Shown here: one piece after another, positions 28,227 through 35,897 of the stretch
How positions within the stretch are numbered: position 1 is the first letter of the stretch
Layout: every line of letters begins with the position of its first letter
Assembly: GCF_002154695.1 (NCBI RefSeq)
Contig: NZ_MTAV01000108.1
Location: forward strand, 1-49,916
DNA: 49,916 nucleotides
Reading direction: 5' to 3'
DNA from: Nostoc sp. T09
GTDB taxonomy: Bacteria; Cyanobacteriota; Cyanobacteriia; Cyanobacteriales; Nostocaceae
The notes under the pieces: generated by a model
Seen by the model: the letters and a program-made list of their open reading frames with translations, nothing else
Told to the model about the DNA's origin: nothing
Databases searched by the model: none
Position numbers and translations under genes: made by a program

Positions 28227-28478
28227 TTGAAACCGTTTAGTTCAGAAGTAGAAAGCAAGCACATATTAGAGGTGAATTGGGCAGACCGCTGGCAAGTCTA
28301 TCAACGCTTGCAGCAGCTAGAGATTCCCTGTAGGTGCGAGTCTAACCAACCATTGACAGTTGAAATTGGCAATCCCATAGCAGCTATTCAACTTTGGAGT
28401 TTGATGAGGCAATTCACACTTCCCCGTCAAGACCTAATTTGGAGTCTTGAAAAATGCTGGCAAAGTCGCTACCGCTAA
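28227..28478 (+). CDS. Small conserved-looking hypothetical protein (84 aa)
   Basis: Function not recognised. From the TTG at 28227, which follows GAGG by 9 nt, the product is MKPFSSEVESKHILEVNWADRWQVYQRLQQLEIPCRCESNQPLTVEIGNPIAAIQLWSLMRQFTLPRQDLIWSLEKCWQ. A TTG 15 nt earlier overlaps that GAGG. It is a mixed alpha/beta soluble protein with two Cys in CRC. It lies 49 nt upstream of the ferredoxin-domain gene on the same strand, so an operon and a functional link are plausible. Confidence 0.65.
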   Translation: MKPFSSEVESKHILEVNWADRWQVYQRLQQLEIPCRCESNQPLTVEIGNPIAAIQLWSLMRQFTLPRQDLIWSLEKCWQSRYR

Positions 28479-28527
28479 GGCTGTCTCGCTTAATACTGTG
28501 TCCCAATAAACATATAGGTGAAAAAAA

Positions 28528-29208
28528 ATGAGTGATTCCCACACTAAAGAAGTATTAGATTTTTGCCTTGAAGGCAGGTTTATAGACTTTGTGCTCAAAG
28601 ATGGGCATAAGCTCAAAGGCTTGCAGATATGGACTGCTGACGGTGAATGCTATGTGAAACTTGCTAAACATTTAAGGTTTGCTTTTGACTTGCGTCTACC
28701 ACCAGGTACTTGGCTACAAGTTGTGGGTAAAAAGAAGCATGAATTGGCAACAGGCAAAGTTACACTAAAAGCTGAACGGGTGATGGCAGCGCGGGCAGAT
28801 GTAGACAATGACAGAATTACACAGATGGGAATCCCTTCACCTATCTCTCAACTACAGGAACCCTCATCCATCAGCAAAGGCAACACAAAATCAACTAAGG
28901 CTAAAAGCACAATTTTGGTATGTCAAAAATCTGATTGCATGAAACGCGGCGGTAAAGGAGTTTGTCAGGCTTTGGAAGCAGCTTTGAGCGATCGCGGTTT
29001 AGAAGACCAAGTTACCATCAAAGGTACAGGTTGTATGAAAAACTGCAAAGCTGGGCCTAACCTAGTAATGCCAGATAAAACTCGCTACAGCCGCATTCAA
29101 GCTGGACAAGTTCCCGCACTTATGGATAAACATTTTGCCAATAACAGCGAAGAACACCAGTCAGCTCATCAAAAAGAAATAGTTATACCTGTAGTCATCA
29201 ATAGCTAA
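28528..29208 (+). CDS. (2Fe-2S) ferredoxin domain-containing protein
   Basis: The 226-aa protein has two parts. Residues 1-95 (EVLDFCLEGRFIDFVLKDGHKLKGLQIWTADGECYVKLAKHLRFAFDLRLPPGTWLQVVGKKK) form a beta-rich domain that may bind nucleic acid or a partner. After a Ser/Lys linker (about 105-130), residues 130-210 form a thioredoxin-like [2Fe-2S] ferredoxin (NuoE/HoxE-like): VCQKSDCMKRGGKGVCQAL and GTGCMKNCKAGPNLVM carry the four expected cluster cysteines plus C144. The family is widespread in cyanobacteria. An electron-transfer role is likely, but the partner is unknown. Confidence 0.87.
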   Translation: MSDSHTKEVLDFCLEGRFIDFVLKDGHKLKGLQIWTADGECYVKLAKHLRFAFDLRLPPGTWLQVVGKKKHELATGKVTLKAERVMAARADVDNDRITQMGIPSPISQLQEPSSISKGNTKSTKAKSTILVCQKSDCMKRGGKGVCQALEAALSDRGLEDQVTIKGTGCMKNCKAGPNLVMPDKTRYSRIQAGQVPALMDKHFANNSEEHQSAHQKEIVIPVVINS

Positions 29209-29429
29209 TACCACTGCCTTGAAAGCCAAAAGTCAAAAGGCTTATATTCTCAGCTTTTGCGCCATTTGGAATGGTAGGTTTATTTCCGCCGTGCTGTACT
29301 AGTTAAATAGTGACAATTTAATGAGAAAGTGTAATAAAAAATTTTTTGTGTTTCCTTTTCACGATCGACTGTGAATTTTTGCAAGATGTTTGCAAAAGTA
29401 GTATTCATCAATCAAATGTTACTGTCTAT

Positions 29430-29475
29430 GTAGTAAGTGCTTTCGTCCATTTTTAAGCAGTTCACTGATTACTAC
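29430..29475. repeat. GTAGTA...TACTAC element, copy A
   Basis: The element is bounded by GTAGTAA and TTACTAC. Inside is catttttaagcagtt, which recurs in copy B (29601-29688). It is a short palindrome-ended dispersed repeat without any ORF. Confidence 0.65.
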
Positions 29476-29600
29476 GTAATTTTCAAAGTTGCTTTGGTAA
29501 AATTTTTAAACTACAAATAACCACAGATGCACATAGGTAATTCATTGTGTGCATTTTTAGTTGCAAATCATGCTTGATATATATGTGGCAAGCTGCATAC

Positions 29601-29688
29601 GTAGTAGCGCTTCATCTTTTCTGAGGGGTGAATAAGTTCATAGCCAGGACTTAAGTTCTGAATTTTTAAGCAGTTAAGGGTTTACTAC
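29601..29688. repeat. GTAGTA...TACTAC element, copy B
   Basis: The element is bounded by GTAGTA and TACTAC. It shares atttttaagcagtt near its right end with copy A but carries about 42 nt more in the middle, including ccaggacttaagttctg. The two copies are direct repeats about 170 nt apart. Confidence 0.65.
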
Positions 29689-29984
29689 GAATTTAGAAAC
29701 TTAGATAATTTATTTTTTTAACTTCCATAGAGATTGATTGTGCTTGAAAACTAAAGCTATATTCCAGTTGTGTTCTTTTTTTTAGGGTATCTTGTAAGAT
29801 AGTGAGTACCTTGAAAATATTAAAGAATAAATCATCATTTTTACTTTGAATTGTTTTAGATGAGTCAGGCATGGAACCAGAATATCAATCATCAATAATG
29901 AGTTTCAGCTTATCAGTTTTTGTGAAACGCATATTTATTGAGATTGTCTACTTTACTCAAAATTAAAACTGCTTATTTGCTTGG

Positions 29985-30779
29985 CTACATCGAATCGAGA
30001 CGACGACGTAGTTGGCTACTAAATGCATCTATGACTGTGACAACTACTAACAACACCAGCATCATGGTTGTAGCCTTGTTGTACTCAAAACCGTCAATGT
30101 AACTCTTCAATTGAAAGCCAATTCCACCTGCGCCCACTACACCTAAGACAGAAGCAGCACGGATATTGTACTCAAACATCCATAAGGTATAACCTAAGCC
30201 CAATGGCAGTACTTGGGGTAAGATTCCGTATTGAGCAATTTGGAACCTGGATGCTCCCATCACTTCTAAAGATTCTATTGAACGAGCGTTAACTCCTTCG
30301 ATCGCTTGTTGATAGAATTTTGCCAGGTAGCCGATAGTATAAATACCCAAGGCTAAAGTCCCTGCGGGTGCGCCTAGTCCAGTTGCGGCGACAAAAATTA
30401 AACCAAGAATAATCGAAGGAACAGAACGCACAGCGTTTTGCAATAAATTTGCCAACCATTGCAACCATTGTGGCGCAACATTGTTGGCGCTAGCAACTGC
30501 AATTGGTAAGGAAAGAATTGCCCCGATAGTGGTTCCCCAAAGGGACATCTGTACAGTTTCAATCAGTGCTTTAATCGCTATATCTAAAACTGTCGGATCT
30601 GGAGGGAATAACCTGGAGATAAAGTCAGTTATGTAGGGCCAACTGTTACTAACTAATGCAAAATCGACTTTCAGTCCTTGTAAAGCCCAACTATAAACTA
30701 CAATCGCAATCAACAGAATGATTAGGGGACTCACCCAAGGGTAGCGCCGGAAGAGATTTGAATTTAAGAAGTAATTCAT
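29985..30779 (-). CDS. phnE: Phosphonate-type ABC transporter permease
   Basis: The 264-aa protein is an ABC importer permease with about six membrane helices. The first is at about 15-32 (WVSPLIILLIAIVVYSWAL). The PhnE/BPD pattern is visible: LIETVQMSLWGTTIGAILSLPIAVASANN, RSVPSIILGLIFVAATGLGAPAGTLALGIYTIGYLAKFYQQAIEGVNARSIESLEVMGASRFQIAQYGILPQVLPL (the EAA loop). It is the last gene of the phnD-phnC-phnE cluster, 23 nt after phnC. The substrate may be phosphonate, phosphite or phosphate. Confidence 0.93.
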   Translation of the reverse strand: MNYFLNSNLFRRYPWVSPLIILLIAIVVYSWALQGLKVDFALVSNSWPYITDFISRLFPPDPTVLDIAIKALIETVQMSLWGTTIGAILSLPIAVASANNVAPQWLQWLANLLQNAVRSVPSIILGLIFVAATGLGAPAGTLALGIYTIGYLAKFYQQAIEGVNARSIESLEVMGASRFQIAQYGILPQVLPLGLGYTLWMFEYNIRAASVLGVVGAGGIGFQLKSYIDGFEYNKATTMMLVLLVVVTVIDAFSSQLRRRLDSM

Positions 30780-30802
30780 AATTAGTACTTGCGCTGAAAA
30801 CT

Positions 30803-31531
30803 CTACACTTGGGAAAATTTGGCTTGCAGATTATCGCAAGGGCCGTCATAAACAATCCGTCCCGCATCGACAACGATCGCTGTTTGGGCATATTCTGCTG
30901 CTATCCCCAAATCATGCAAAACTGCCACAATTGTCATGCCTTGCTGGGAGTGTAATTCTGATAAAGTCTGCATCACCTGTTGGCAAGCTATCACATCCAA
31001 CCCGGTGATCGGTTCGTCGGCTAAGAGAATTTGTGGTGATTGAATTAAAGCACGGGCGATCGCAACTCGTTGTTGTTGTCCACCGCTGAGTTGGCTGGTT
31101 TTTTGATCGGCTAACTCTTTTAAACCCAACTGTTCTAACAATTCTAATGCCAATAGGCGATCGCGTTTAGGAAATCCAAATAAAGTTTGCCAACTTGTTC
31201 TAGTACCGAGGCGTCCACACAGAACATTTTCAATTGCTGATAATTGCCGAATTAACCCGCCACCTTGAAACAACATCCCGACATCACGCCTTATTGCTGG
31301 TAGTGTGCGGGGAGTCAGTGTTACACCATTAATCTGAATTTCTCCCTGCACCAGTGGTACTAATCCCACAAGCGATCGCAGTAGGGTAGATTTACCAGCA
31401 CCATTGAGTCCCAGCAACACCACAAATTCACCCCGCTTAATCTGACAATTTATGCCATTAAGAATGGGGCGATTTAGAGCAGCAGCATAAGCTGTCTCTA
31501 AGTTGTGACACTCAATTACGTAATCTCTCAT
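30803..31531 (-). CDS. phnC: Phosphonate-type ABC transporter ATP-binding protein
   Basis: This is the ATPase of the importer, with Walker A (GLNGAGKST), Q-loop, signature LSGGQQQRVAIARAL, Walker B ILLADEP and H-loop (AVLHDLGIAAEYA). I favour the ATG giving MRDYVIECHNLETAYAAAL (242 aa); a GTG 33 nt upstream is in frame but weakly supported. PhnC-type features include the short RGEFVVLLGLNGAGKSTLLRSLVGLV. It lies between phnD (75 nt upstream from this start) and phnE (23 nt downstream). Confidence 0.93.
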   Translation of the reverse strand: MRDYVIECHNLETAYAAALNRPILNGINCQIKRGEFVVLLGLNGAGKSTLLRSLVGLVPLVQGEIQINGVTLTPRTLPAIRRDVGMLFQGGGLIRQLSAIENVLCGRLGTRTSWQTLFGFPKRDRLLALELLEQLGLKELADQKTSQLSGGQQQRVAIARALIQSPQILLADEPITGLDVIACQQVMQTLSELHSQQGMTIVAVLHDLGIAAEYAQTAIVVDAGRIVYDGPCDNLQAKFSQV

Positions 31532-31605
31532 CCCTAGCTCAATCTCACTAACAGTTATTAACACTTAACAGTTGTCAGTAATCTGGCTGACAACTGTTAA
31601 CTTAA

Positions 31606-32580
31606 TTAAGGGGCAATACCAACACGTGTGAGTGCATCCCGGATGGGGGCTAAGTGACGATTGTGATCTACTCTCACCAACTCTGTAGAGTTATACAAGT
31701 TGCGTAGCAGCGGATTATTTTGTGACTGATTTAACTTGAGTAGAGCGTTAATAATTCTTTCGCGATCGGGGGCTGGAACGTCATCATCAATGGCGATACC
31801 GTGAGCAGGTACACCAGGAATTCTATGCAGCACCCGCAACTTACTTTTTTCTTCTGGTGAAATATACGGAGTATTCAGCGCATATTCTGATACTACAGCC
31901 ACATCTGCTTGGCCCCGAACAACAGCTTGCAGTGCTTTACTGTAATTGCCACCGTAGCTAATTTGGCCGAAGAAACCACCCAGGCGATCGCTGTTTGGCA
32001 CAAATCCCTGTTTTACCAATTCACCTACAGGGAAAATAAACCCTGAACCAGAAGTAGGTGAAGTAAACGCCATTTTTTTACCCCGCAGTTGTTCTAGGGT
32101 TGCTTTGGCGTTATTTCTTGTTTTCAAAGCGCTATTGCTGGGAACAACAAATACTGAACTATAAGTATATCTTCCTGAATAATTTTCACGCACTTCAGCT
32201 AGATACAAGCGAGCATTTGCCAATTGTTCAGCCTTCAACGCCGGACGGCTACTCAAGAAAGCCACATCAGCCCGATTTGCTCTTAATGCTTCTACCGCAG
32301 CAGTATCATCGCCTACCTGCGCTTTGACTGGAATTCCTAGTTCCTTAGACAAAAATGCACCTATAGAATTCGCCTTATTTTGCAAATCTGTGGAATCAGA
32401 TCTACTAGGAAAAACTACTGTCAAAGTTTTCATTTTTTGGGCAAGCAAAGTTGGTGCTTGTTGATTAAGAGTGGAATTAGCAGTAGTCGCTTGTACTCCT
32501 TCAAATGTGCTGATTTCTAAACCTGCAAGCGCTACAAATACAGCCCCAGCACCCAACAAGCCCTTTATCCTCACACTCAT
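31606..32580 (-). CDS. phnD: Phosphate/phosphite/phosphonate ABC transporter substrate-binding protein
   Basis: The 324-aa periplasmic binding protein of the PhnD family has an N-terminal signal (LLGAGAVFVALAGLEISTFEGVQA). The core has LTVVFPSRSDSTDLQNKANSIGAFLSKELGIPVKAQVGDDTAAVEALRANRADVAFLSSRP, SPTSGSGFIFPVGELVKQGFVP and GGNYSKALQAVVRGQADVAVVSEYALN, all typical. A GGAGAGTGAG ribosome-binding sequence precedes the ATG. It is the first gene of the phnD-C-E operon. Ligand specificity (phosphonate, phosphite or other) cannot be read from sequence, and no catabolic genes are adjacent. Confidence 0.93.
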   Translation of the reverse strand: MSVRIKGLLGAGAVFVALAGLEISTFEGVQATTANSTLNQQAPTLLAQKMKTLTVVFPSRSDSTDLQNKANSIGAFLSKELGIPVKAQVGDDTAAVEALRANRADVAFLSSRPALKAEQLANARLYLAEVRENYSGRYTYSSVFVVPSNSALKTRNNAKATLEQLRGKKMAFTSPTSGSGFIFPVGELVKQGFVPNSDRLGGFFGQISYGGNYSKALQAVVRGQADVAVVSEYALNTPYISPEEKSKLRVLHRIPGVPAHGIAIDDDVPAPDRERIINALLKLNQSQNNPLLRNLYNSTELVRVDHNRHLAPIRDALTRVGIAP

Positions 32581-32799
32581 TGCTCACTCTCCATTAAGAA
32601 CTATTCTCAATATTTTTGCAAATTAGTCGCAACTAGCTCAATAAAGCAATCTAGAACTTTTAAGAATAAAAGTCAATATGAGATGTGTAGCCATTCGCCA
32701 ATGAAGCTCATAGACTGAAGCCGCAGATTCATCAATGAAGCAGAGTTACTTTGGCTGGGAAAGATAAGTAAACGTTAGTGAAAAATCACACATAGATAA

Positions 32800-33237
32800 A
32801 TGTCCCAGCACGAACGCCCAAATTCCGACTCTGATCCCCCCTCCTCGCTTGCGGGGAGGGGGTTAGGGGGTGGGGTTCCTTGGCAAACTTCGCCAAAACT
32901 CTGGGAGAAACTTAAGCCATTAGCACGACAGATGCGGTGTGAACCGACACTTGCAGAAGAGAAGCTATGGCAGAAGTTGAAATCTAAGCAACTTCTAGGT
33001 TTTAAGTTTCGCCGCCAGCATGTAATTGATCGCTTTATTGTAGATTTTTACTGTGCGGAAGCGTATTTAGTTGTTGAAGTGGATGGTGGAATTCACGACT
33101 ATACCCAACAAGAAGATGCAATTCGTCAAGAATTTTTGGAAAGTCTTGGATTGTGGGTGGTGCGCTTGAAAAATGAGGATGTTTTAACTTCAATTGATGG
33201 GGCGTTAGAAAAGATTGCGCATAGGTTGCAAAGTTGA
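32800..33237 (+). CDS. DUF559 (PD-(D/E)XK, Vsr-like) endonuclease-domain protein
   Basis: The 145-aa protein has the DUF559 core: ARQMRCEPTLAEEKLWQKLKSKQLLGFKFRRQHVIDRFIVDFYCAEAYLVVEVDGGIHDYTQQEDAIRQEFLESLGLWVVRLKNEDVL. The probable metal-binding residues are D in FIVDFYC and E in VVEVDGG; the fold is related to Vsr/very-short-patch nucleases. The first 35 residues (SDPPSSLAGRGLGGGVPWQ) are encoded by the left arm of an inverted repeat and look like read-through of repeat DNA. The true start may be later, near MRCEPT. The ORF ends 4 nt before the right arm. Function is unknown. Confidence 0.85.
   Translation: MSQHERPNSDSDPPSSLAGRGLGGGVPWQTSPKLWEKLKPLARQMRCEPTLAEEKLWQKLKSKQLLGFKFRRQHVIDRFIVDFYCAEAYLVVEVDGGIHDYTQQEDAIRQEFLESLGLWVVRLKNEDVLTSIDGALEKIAHRLQS
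32837..32876. repeat. Left arm of inverted repeat flanking the DUF559 gene
   Basis: This 40-nt G/C-rich arm (ccccctcctcgcttg...ggtggggt) is the reverse complement of 33242-33280 with a single 1-nt difference. Each arm also folds on itself: CCCCCTCC-T-CGC pairs with GCG-G-GGAGGGGG around TT. The arms thus resemble REP-type hairpins in inverted orientation around a gene. Confidence 0.88.
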
Positions 33238-33241
33238 TAGC

Positions 33242-33280
33242 ACCCCACCCCCAACCCCCTCCCCGCAAGCGAGGAGGGGG
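33242..33280. repeat. Right arm of inverted repeat flanking the DUF559 gene
   Basis: This 39-nt arm (accccaccccc...gaggaggggg) complements 32837-32876. It starts 4 nt after the DUF559 stop codon. The unit between the arms is about 365 nt and consists almost only of the DUF559 core. Confidence 0.88.
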
Positions 33281-33332
33281 CTAATGACGTAGTTGAGTTA
33301 TGTATAATTACTGCTTCTACTAATACTAATAA

Positions 33333-33758
33333 ATGTCAAATTATACTCATTGGATATATATCGTTTTTTTATTTACACTTAACTTTTTAGGCATAATTCT
33401 TCTGTTCCGTCATGATTGGAGTCTGCTTGCTCAAAGCTACCGCACTCAGGAACCGCCACCATCAAATATCTCGGGGATGGAAAGCGGTTCTGTGGGTTTT
33501 ATATACTACAAAGGAACTTTGAATGTAGGTATAACTCGTCAAGGGCTTTACCTGAGTATCTTTCCTTTGTTTAGCTTTAGGCTTCCGCCGTTGCTAATTC
33601 CTTGGAGTGCGATTAGGAAAATTGAGCCAGCTAACCGTATGTTTATGGAACGGTTTCGCTTGTATCTCAGTTCGCCAGAGATCAAGTTAATTTTGAGGAA
33701 AGATGTTTTAGAACCAGCTAAGGAATATCTAGCTGCGCAAGGATTTGAGTGGATTTAG
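33333..33758 (+). CDS. Hypothetical membrane-anchored protein (141 aa)
   Basis: Not recognised. There is one N-terminal membrane helix at about 5-25 (HWIYIVFLFTLNFLGIILLF). The soluble remainder has beta character (GSVGFIYYKGTLNVGITRQGLYLSIFPLFSFRLPPLLIPWSAIRKIEPANRMFMERFRLYLSSPEIKLILRKDVLEPAKEYLAAQGFEWI), reminiscent of PH-like domains. It starts with ATG about 50 nt after the DUF559 inverted repeat and is followed by a HIP1-containing spacer. Confidence 0.65.
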   Translation: MSNYTHWIYIVFLFTLNFLGIILLFRHDWSLLAQSYRTQEPPPSNISGMESGSVGFIYYKGTLNVGITRQGLYLSIFPLFSFRLPPLLIPWSAIRKIEPANRMFMERFRLYLSSPEIKLILRKDVLEPAKEYLAAQGFEWI

Positions 33759-33847
33759 AAGAACGAAGATAGGAGGGCGATCGCATTTAATATAGTTCGC
33801 ATAGCGATCGCTCCCCTTTTTGTGGCACTTAAACTAATTCTGCGTTA

Positions 33848-34330
33848 CTAGAAGGCAAACTTTACGCCATACTTTGTGATGGCAATTTCAATGGCTTTTT
33901 CGATATCAGCGGGATTGGGAGGAGACAAAAGACTGCGTTCTTCTTCACTCAAAGGCAGGTTGATTGGCTGTCCTACTTCTGCAAAAAATAGCTCAGGGCC
34001 TGATGGTGTGATCCAACTAAGGATTTTCGCTGGCGTTGAACCGATGTTCTTAAAAGCGTGGTTCTGATTTTTGTGAAAGTGGAGATACATTCCGGGAGTA
34101 GCGATGATAGTTTGGTCGTCAAGCTGATACTCAACCTCACCCTCAACAATATAGTGTGCTTCATCCGCTTCAGCATGATTGTGGGGTGGTGTAAAGCTTT
34201 GCGGTTGCAATACCATTTCCACTAGTCCATATTTTCCATCTGTATCTTCCCCGGTATCGAGAAAGGTGTAGAAGTCACCCAGCACCAAATATGTGGAACC
34301 TTTACCTGGCTGAACTATTGTGGTTGTCAT
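33848..34330 (-). CDS. Cupin-domain protein
   Basis: The protein is 160 aa from the ATG giving MTTTIVQPGKGSTYLVLGDFYTFLDTGEDTDG, chosen because CAGGAGAATC lies just upstream; an in-frame codon 60 nt earlier is unsupported. Cupin motif 1 is FTPPHNHAEADEAHYIVEGEVEYQLDD (metal-type His, His and Glu) and motif 2 is PGMYLHFHKNQNHAFKN. The quercetin-dioxygenase-like cupin fold is likely, but the substrate is unknown. It is flanked by a HIP1-rich spacer and the 102-aa orphan gene. Confidence 0.88.
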   Translation of the reverse strand: MTTTIVQPGKGSTYLVLGDFYTFLDTGEDTDGKYGLVEMVLQPQSFTPPHNHAEADEAHYIVEGEVEYQLDDQTIIATPGMYLHFHKNQNHAFKNIGSTPAKILSWITPSGPELFFAEVGQPINLPLSEEERSLLSPPNPADIEKAIEIAITKYGVKFAF

Positions 34331-34508
34331 TATGATTCTCCTGTTTTTTGCTAAACAGTACTCATCCTTGATAGGCTTACTTTTATTCAACTGATGTATT
34401 CTTCAGGTAGTTTTGAGACAATTATGCTTAAAGCAAGTTCAATCATGTTGATGGAGAGATTGGCTAATGCACAATCAAATTACAAAGTATAAGACTGTTG
34501 AGCCTGAG

Positions 34509-34817
34509 TTAGTCATGTATAAATTTGATTATTCTTATTAAAACTTGTAAGCGAGTTTCCCGCGAATTAAACTTATCTACTTTTCTATGGACTTCGCGCA
34601 CAAATTGTTGGGCAACTTCTGCGGGTGTTTCTGCTAAACCTATTGCTGTAGAAGCATCTACAATATCTGTGGCGACGCTATCCCATTTACCTAAAGCAGT
34701 ATTTATTGCCGCTTTGCCTAGTGATTTGAAGAGTTCTTTAAAATCGGCTTTAATCGATTTATATTTATTCCAAACGGCAACAGGCTTACTGACTGACAGT
34801 CCAGATTCGTTGCTCAT
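34509..34817 (-). CDS. Hypothetical protein (102 aa)
   Basis: Not recognised. It is a soluble, predicted all-helical protein: SKPVAVWNKYKSIKADFKELFKSLGKAAINTALGKWDSVATDIVDASTAIGLAETPAEVAQQFVREVHRKVDKFNSRETRLQVLIRIIKFIHD. It begins with ATG (MSNESGLSVS) and lacks HIP1 sites, unlike many neighbours. It sits in the accessory-looking stretch next to the minisatellite and hicBA. It could be a fragment of a larger gene. Confidence 0.5.
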   Translation of the reverse strand: MSNESGLSVSKPVAVWNKYKSIKADFKELFKSLGKAAINTALGKWDSVATDIVDASTAIGLAETPAEVAQQFVREVHRKVDKFNSRETRLQVLIRIIKFIHD

Positions 34818-34919
34818 AAGTTTTTTAATGGTGATGCGCCTAGCAATAATTAGCTAATCTATTTAAGCAAAAGTTCATACTCAGATTCCTGAAATCTGGT
34901 ATAAATCCAACCTTAAATC

Positions 34920-34952
34920 GTAGGGTGCGTTATAGCGAAGCTTAACGCACCG
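34920..34952. repeat. Dispersed palindrome, AGGGTGCG family, copy 2
   Basis: agggtgcgtta and ttaacgcacc pair around a loop containing agcgaagc. It is related to the hairpin at 2120-2151 in opposite orientation. Confidence 0.65.
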
Positions 34953-35053
34953 ATATTGATGATGGGTTACGGCTATTTTTCACTTTCTCAAACGCTCAAT
35001 TCATTACATAGCCGTAACACACGCTACTCCATATCAATATTTTAGGCTCAAAC

Positions 35054-35305
35054 GTGCAACTTTGAGGATAAAAGGCGCAACTTTGAGGATAAAAGGCGCA
35101 ACTTCGAGGCTCAAAGGCGCAACTTTGAGGATAAAAGGCGCAACTTTGAGGATAAAAGGCGCAACTTCGAGGCTCAAAGGCTCAACTGTCAGCCTCAAAG
35201 GTTCAACTGTCAGCCTCAAAGGCTCAAGTATCAGCATCAAAGGTTCAACTGTCAGCCTCAAAGGCTCAAGCGCCAGCCTCAAAGGCTCAAGTATCAGCCT
35301 CAAAG
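35054..35305. repeat. 21-bp minisatellite, 12 units
   Basis: Twelve head-to-tail 21-nt units follow the scheme G[CT][GT]CAA-C-N6-G-N3-AAAG. Units 1-6 show a higher-order pattern A-A-B-A-A-B, where A = gcgcaactttgaggataaaag and B differs by cttcgaggctc. Units 7-12 are more diverged (gctcaactgtcagcctcaaag and variants). A partial unit begins at 35306. Because 21 is divisible by 3, heptapeptide reading frames stay open on both strands (KGSTVSL on plus, LRLTVEP on minus). Neither has a normal ATG and ribosome-binding site, so I treat it as a noncoding repeat. Confidence 0.9.
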
Positions 35306-35672
35306 GCTCAAAAATGCCTTAGTGAAGGGAATTTGCGGCTACACAAACAAAACCCGCCTTGACTAGGTTTCAAAAATCTGTGTGTCAAACACGGAGGAGG
35401 TCACAGCAATGCTGTGCCCCTACGAAAAATCTATAATTTAGGGAACTCCAAGAAATAAATTATGCGACAAGTGGGGGCACGGCACCGATAAAATATTGGC
35501 ATTACCGAAAGTTTGTGGATGCCGTGCCCCTACAATTGGGTTATTTTTTTATTTGTTAGTCCCTTACACAGAAGATATCTTTAAATAGTTAAATGTAATT
35601 AATTATACTCGTAATTCTCCTGTTTCCTGTCTTTACGAATGAATTTAATTTTGTCCAACTACTTATTAGTGT
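35306..35672. other. Repeat-bearing spacer between minisatellite and hicA
   Basis: No gene is seen. It contains cacagcaatgctgtgcccctac (about 35403-35424), and an inverted repeat whose arms GTGGGGGCACGGCA (35471-35484) and TGCCGTGCCCCTAC (35520-35533) match at 13 of 14 positions. All belong to a tgtgcccctac-type dispersed repeat group. Confidence 0.6.
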
Positions 35673-35897
35673 TCACAACAGCATTCTGAATTCATCACGG
35701 TTTATTTGGCAATCGCGTAGTATTTGCGCCAGCAAACCACGACCAATAGTTTCGCCTGAATGTACAGGAACTACCGTCCGGCGTCCATCAGTATGTATCA
35801 AAATATGGTGGTTTCCACGTATCCTAGCAACCTCAAAACCTACTTTGCCAAGAGCGTCAATTACTTGGCGTCCTGTCACACTTGGCAATTGACTCAT
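35673..35897 (-). CDS. hicA: HicA family toxin (mRNA interferase)
   Basis: The 74-aa HicA toxin has a dsRNA-binding-like fold and cleaves mRNA during translation. The family pattern is clear: LPSVTGRQVIDALGKVGFEVARIRGNHHILIHTDGRRTVVPVHSGETIGRGLLAQILRDCQINRDEF. The catalytic His lies in GNHHI, where the family consensus is GSH. It overlaps the hicB stop by 4 nt, so the two genes are translationally coupled in the order hicB-hicA. Confidence 0.93.
   Translation of the reverse strand: MSQLPSVTGRQVIDALGKVGFEVARIRGNHHILIHTDGRRTVVPVHSGETIGRGLLAQILRDCQINRDEFRMLL

Larger units (their letters stand above)
29209..29984. other. 776-nt repeat-rich intergenic region
   Basis: No gene is seen. It contains a dispersed repeat at 29278-29301 (matching 203-226), a degenerate hairpin near 29520-29556, and the two GTAGTA...TACTAC elements at 29430-29475 and 29601-29688. 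The rest is AT-rich. Confidence 0.55.

Noticed and set aside
29985-32580. Phosphonate degradation operon
   Set aside because: Only transporter genes are present; no C-P lyase, phosphonatase or phosphite dehydrogenase gene lies in the window.
32800-33280. Insertion sequence
   Set aside because: There are inverted repeats but no transposase, no resolvable target duplication, and the inner gene is a DUF559 nuclease. I keep it as a repeat-bounded unit rather than an IS.
35054-35305. Possible CRISPR array
   Set aside because: The units are contiguous 21-nt tandem repeats with no unique spacers between them and no cas genes nearby, so it is a minisatellite.
35034-35322. Heptapeptide-repeat proteins on both strands
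   Set aside because: Both frames rely on non-ATG starts without ribosome-binding sites and follow automatically from a 21-nt repeat unit. No unique protein sequence flanks them.
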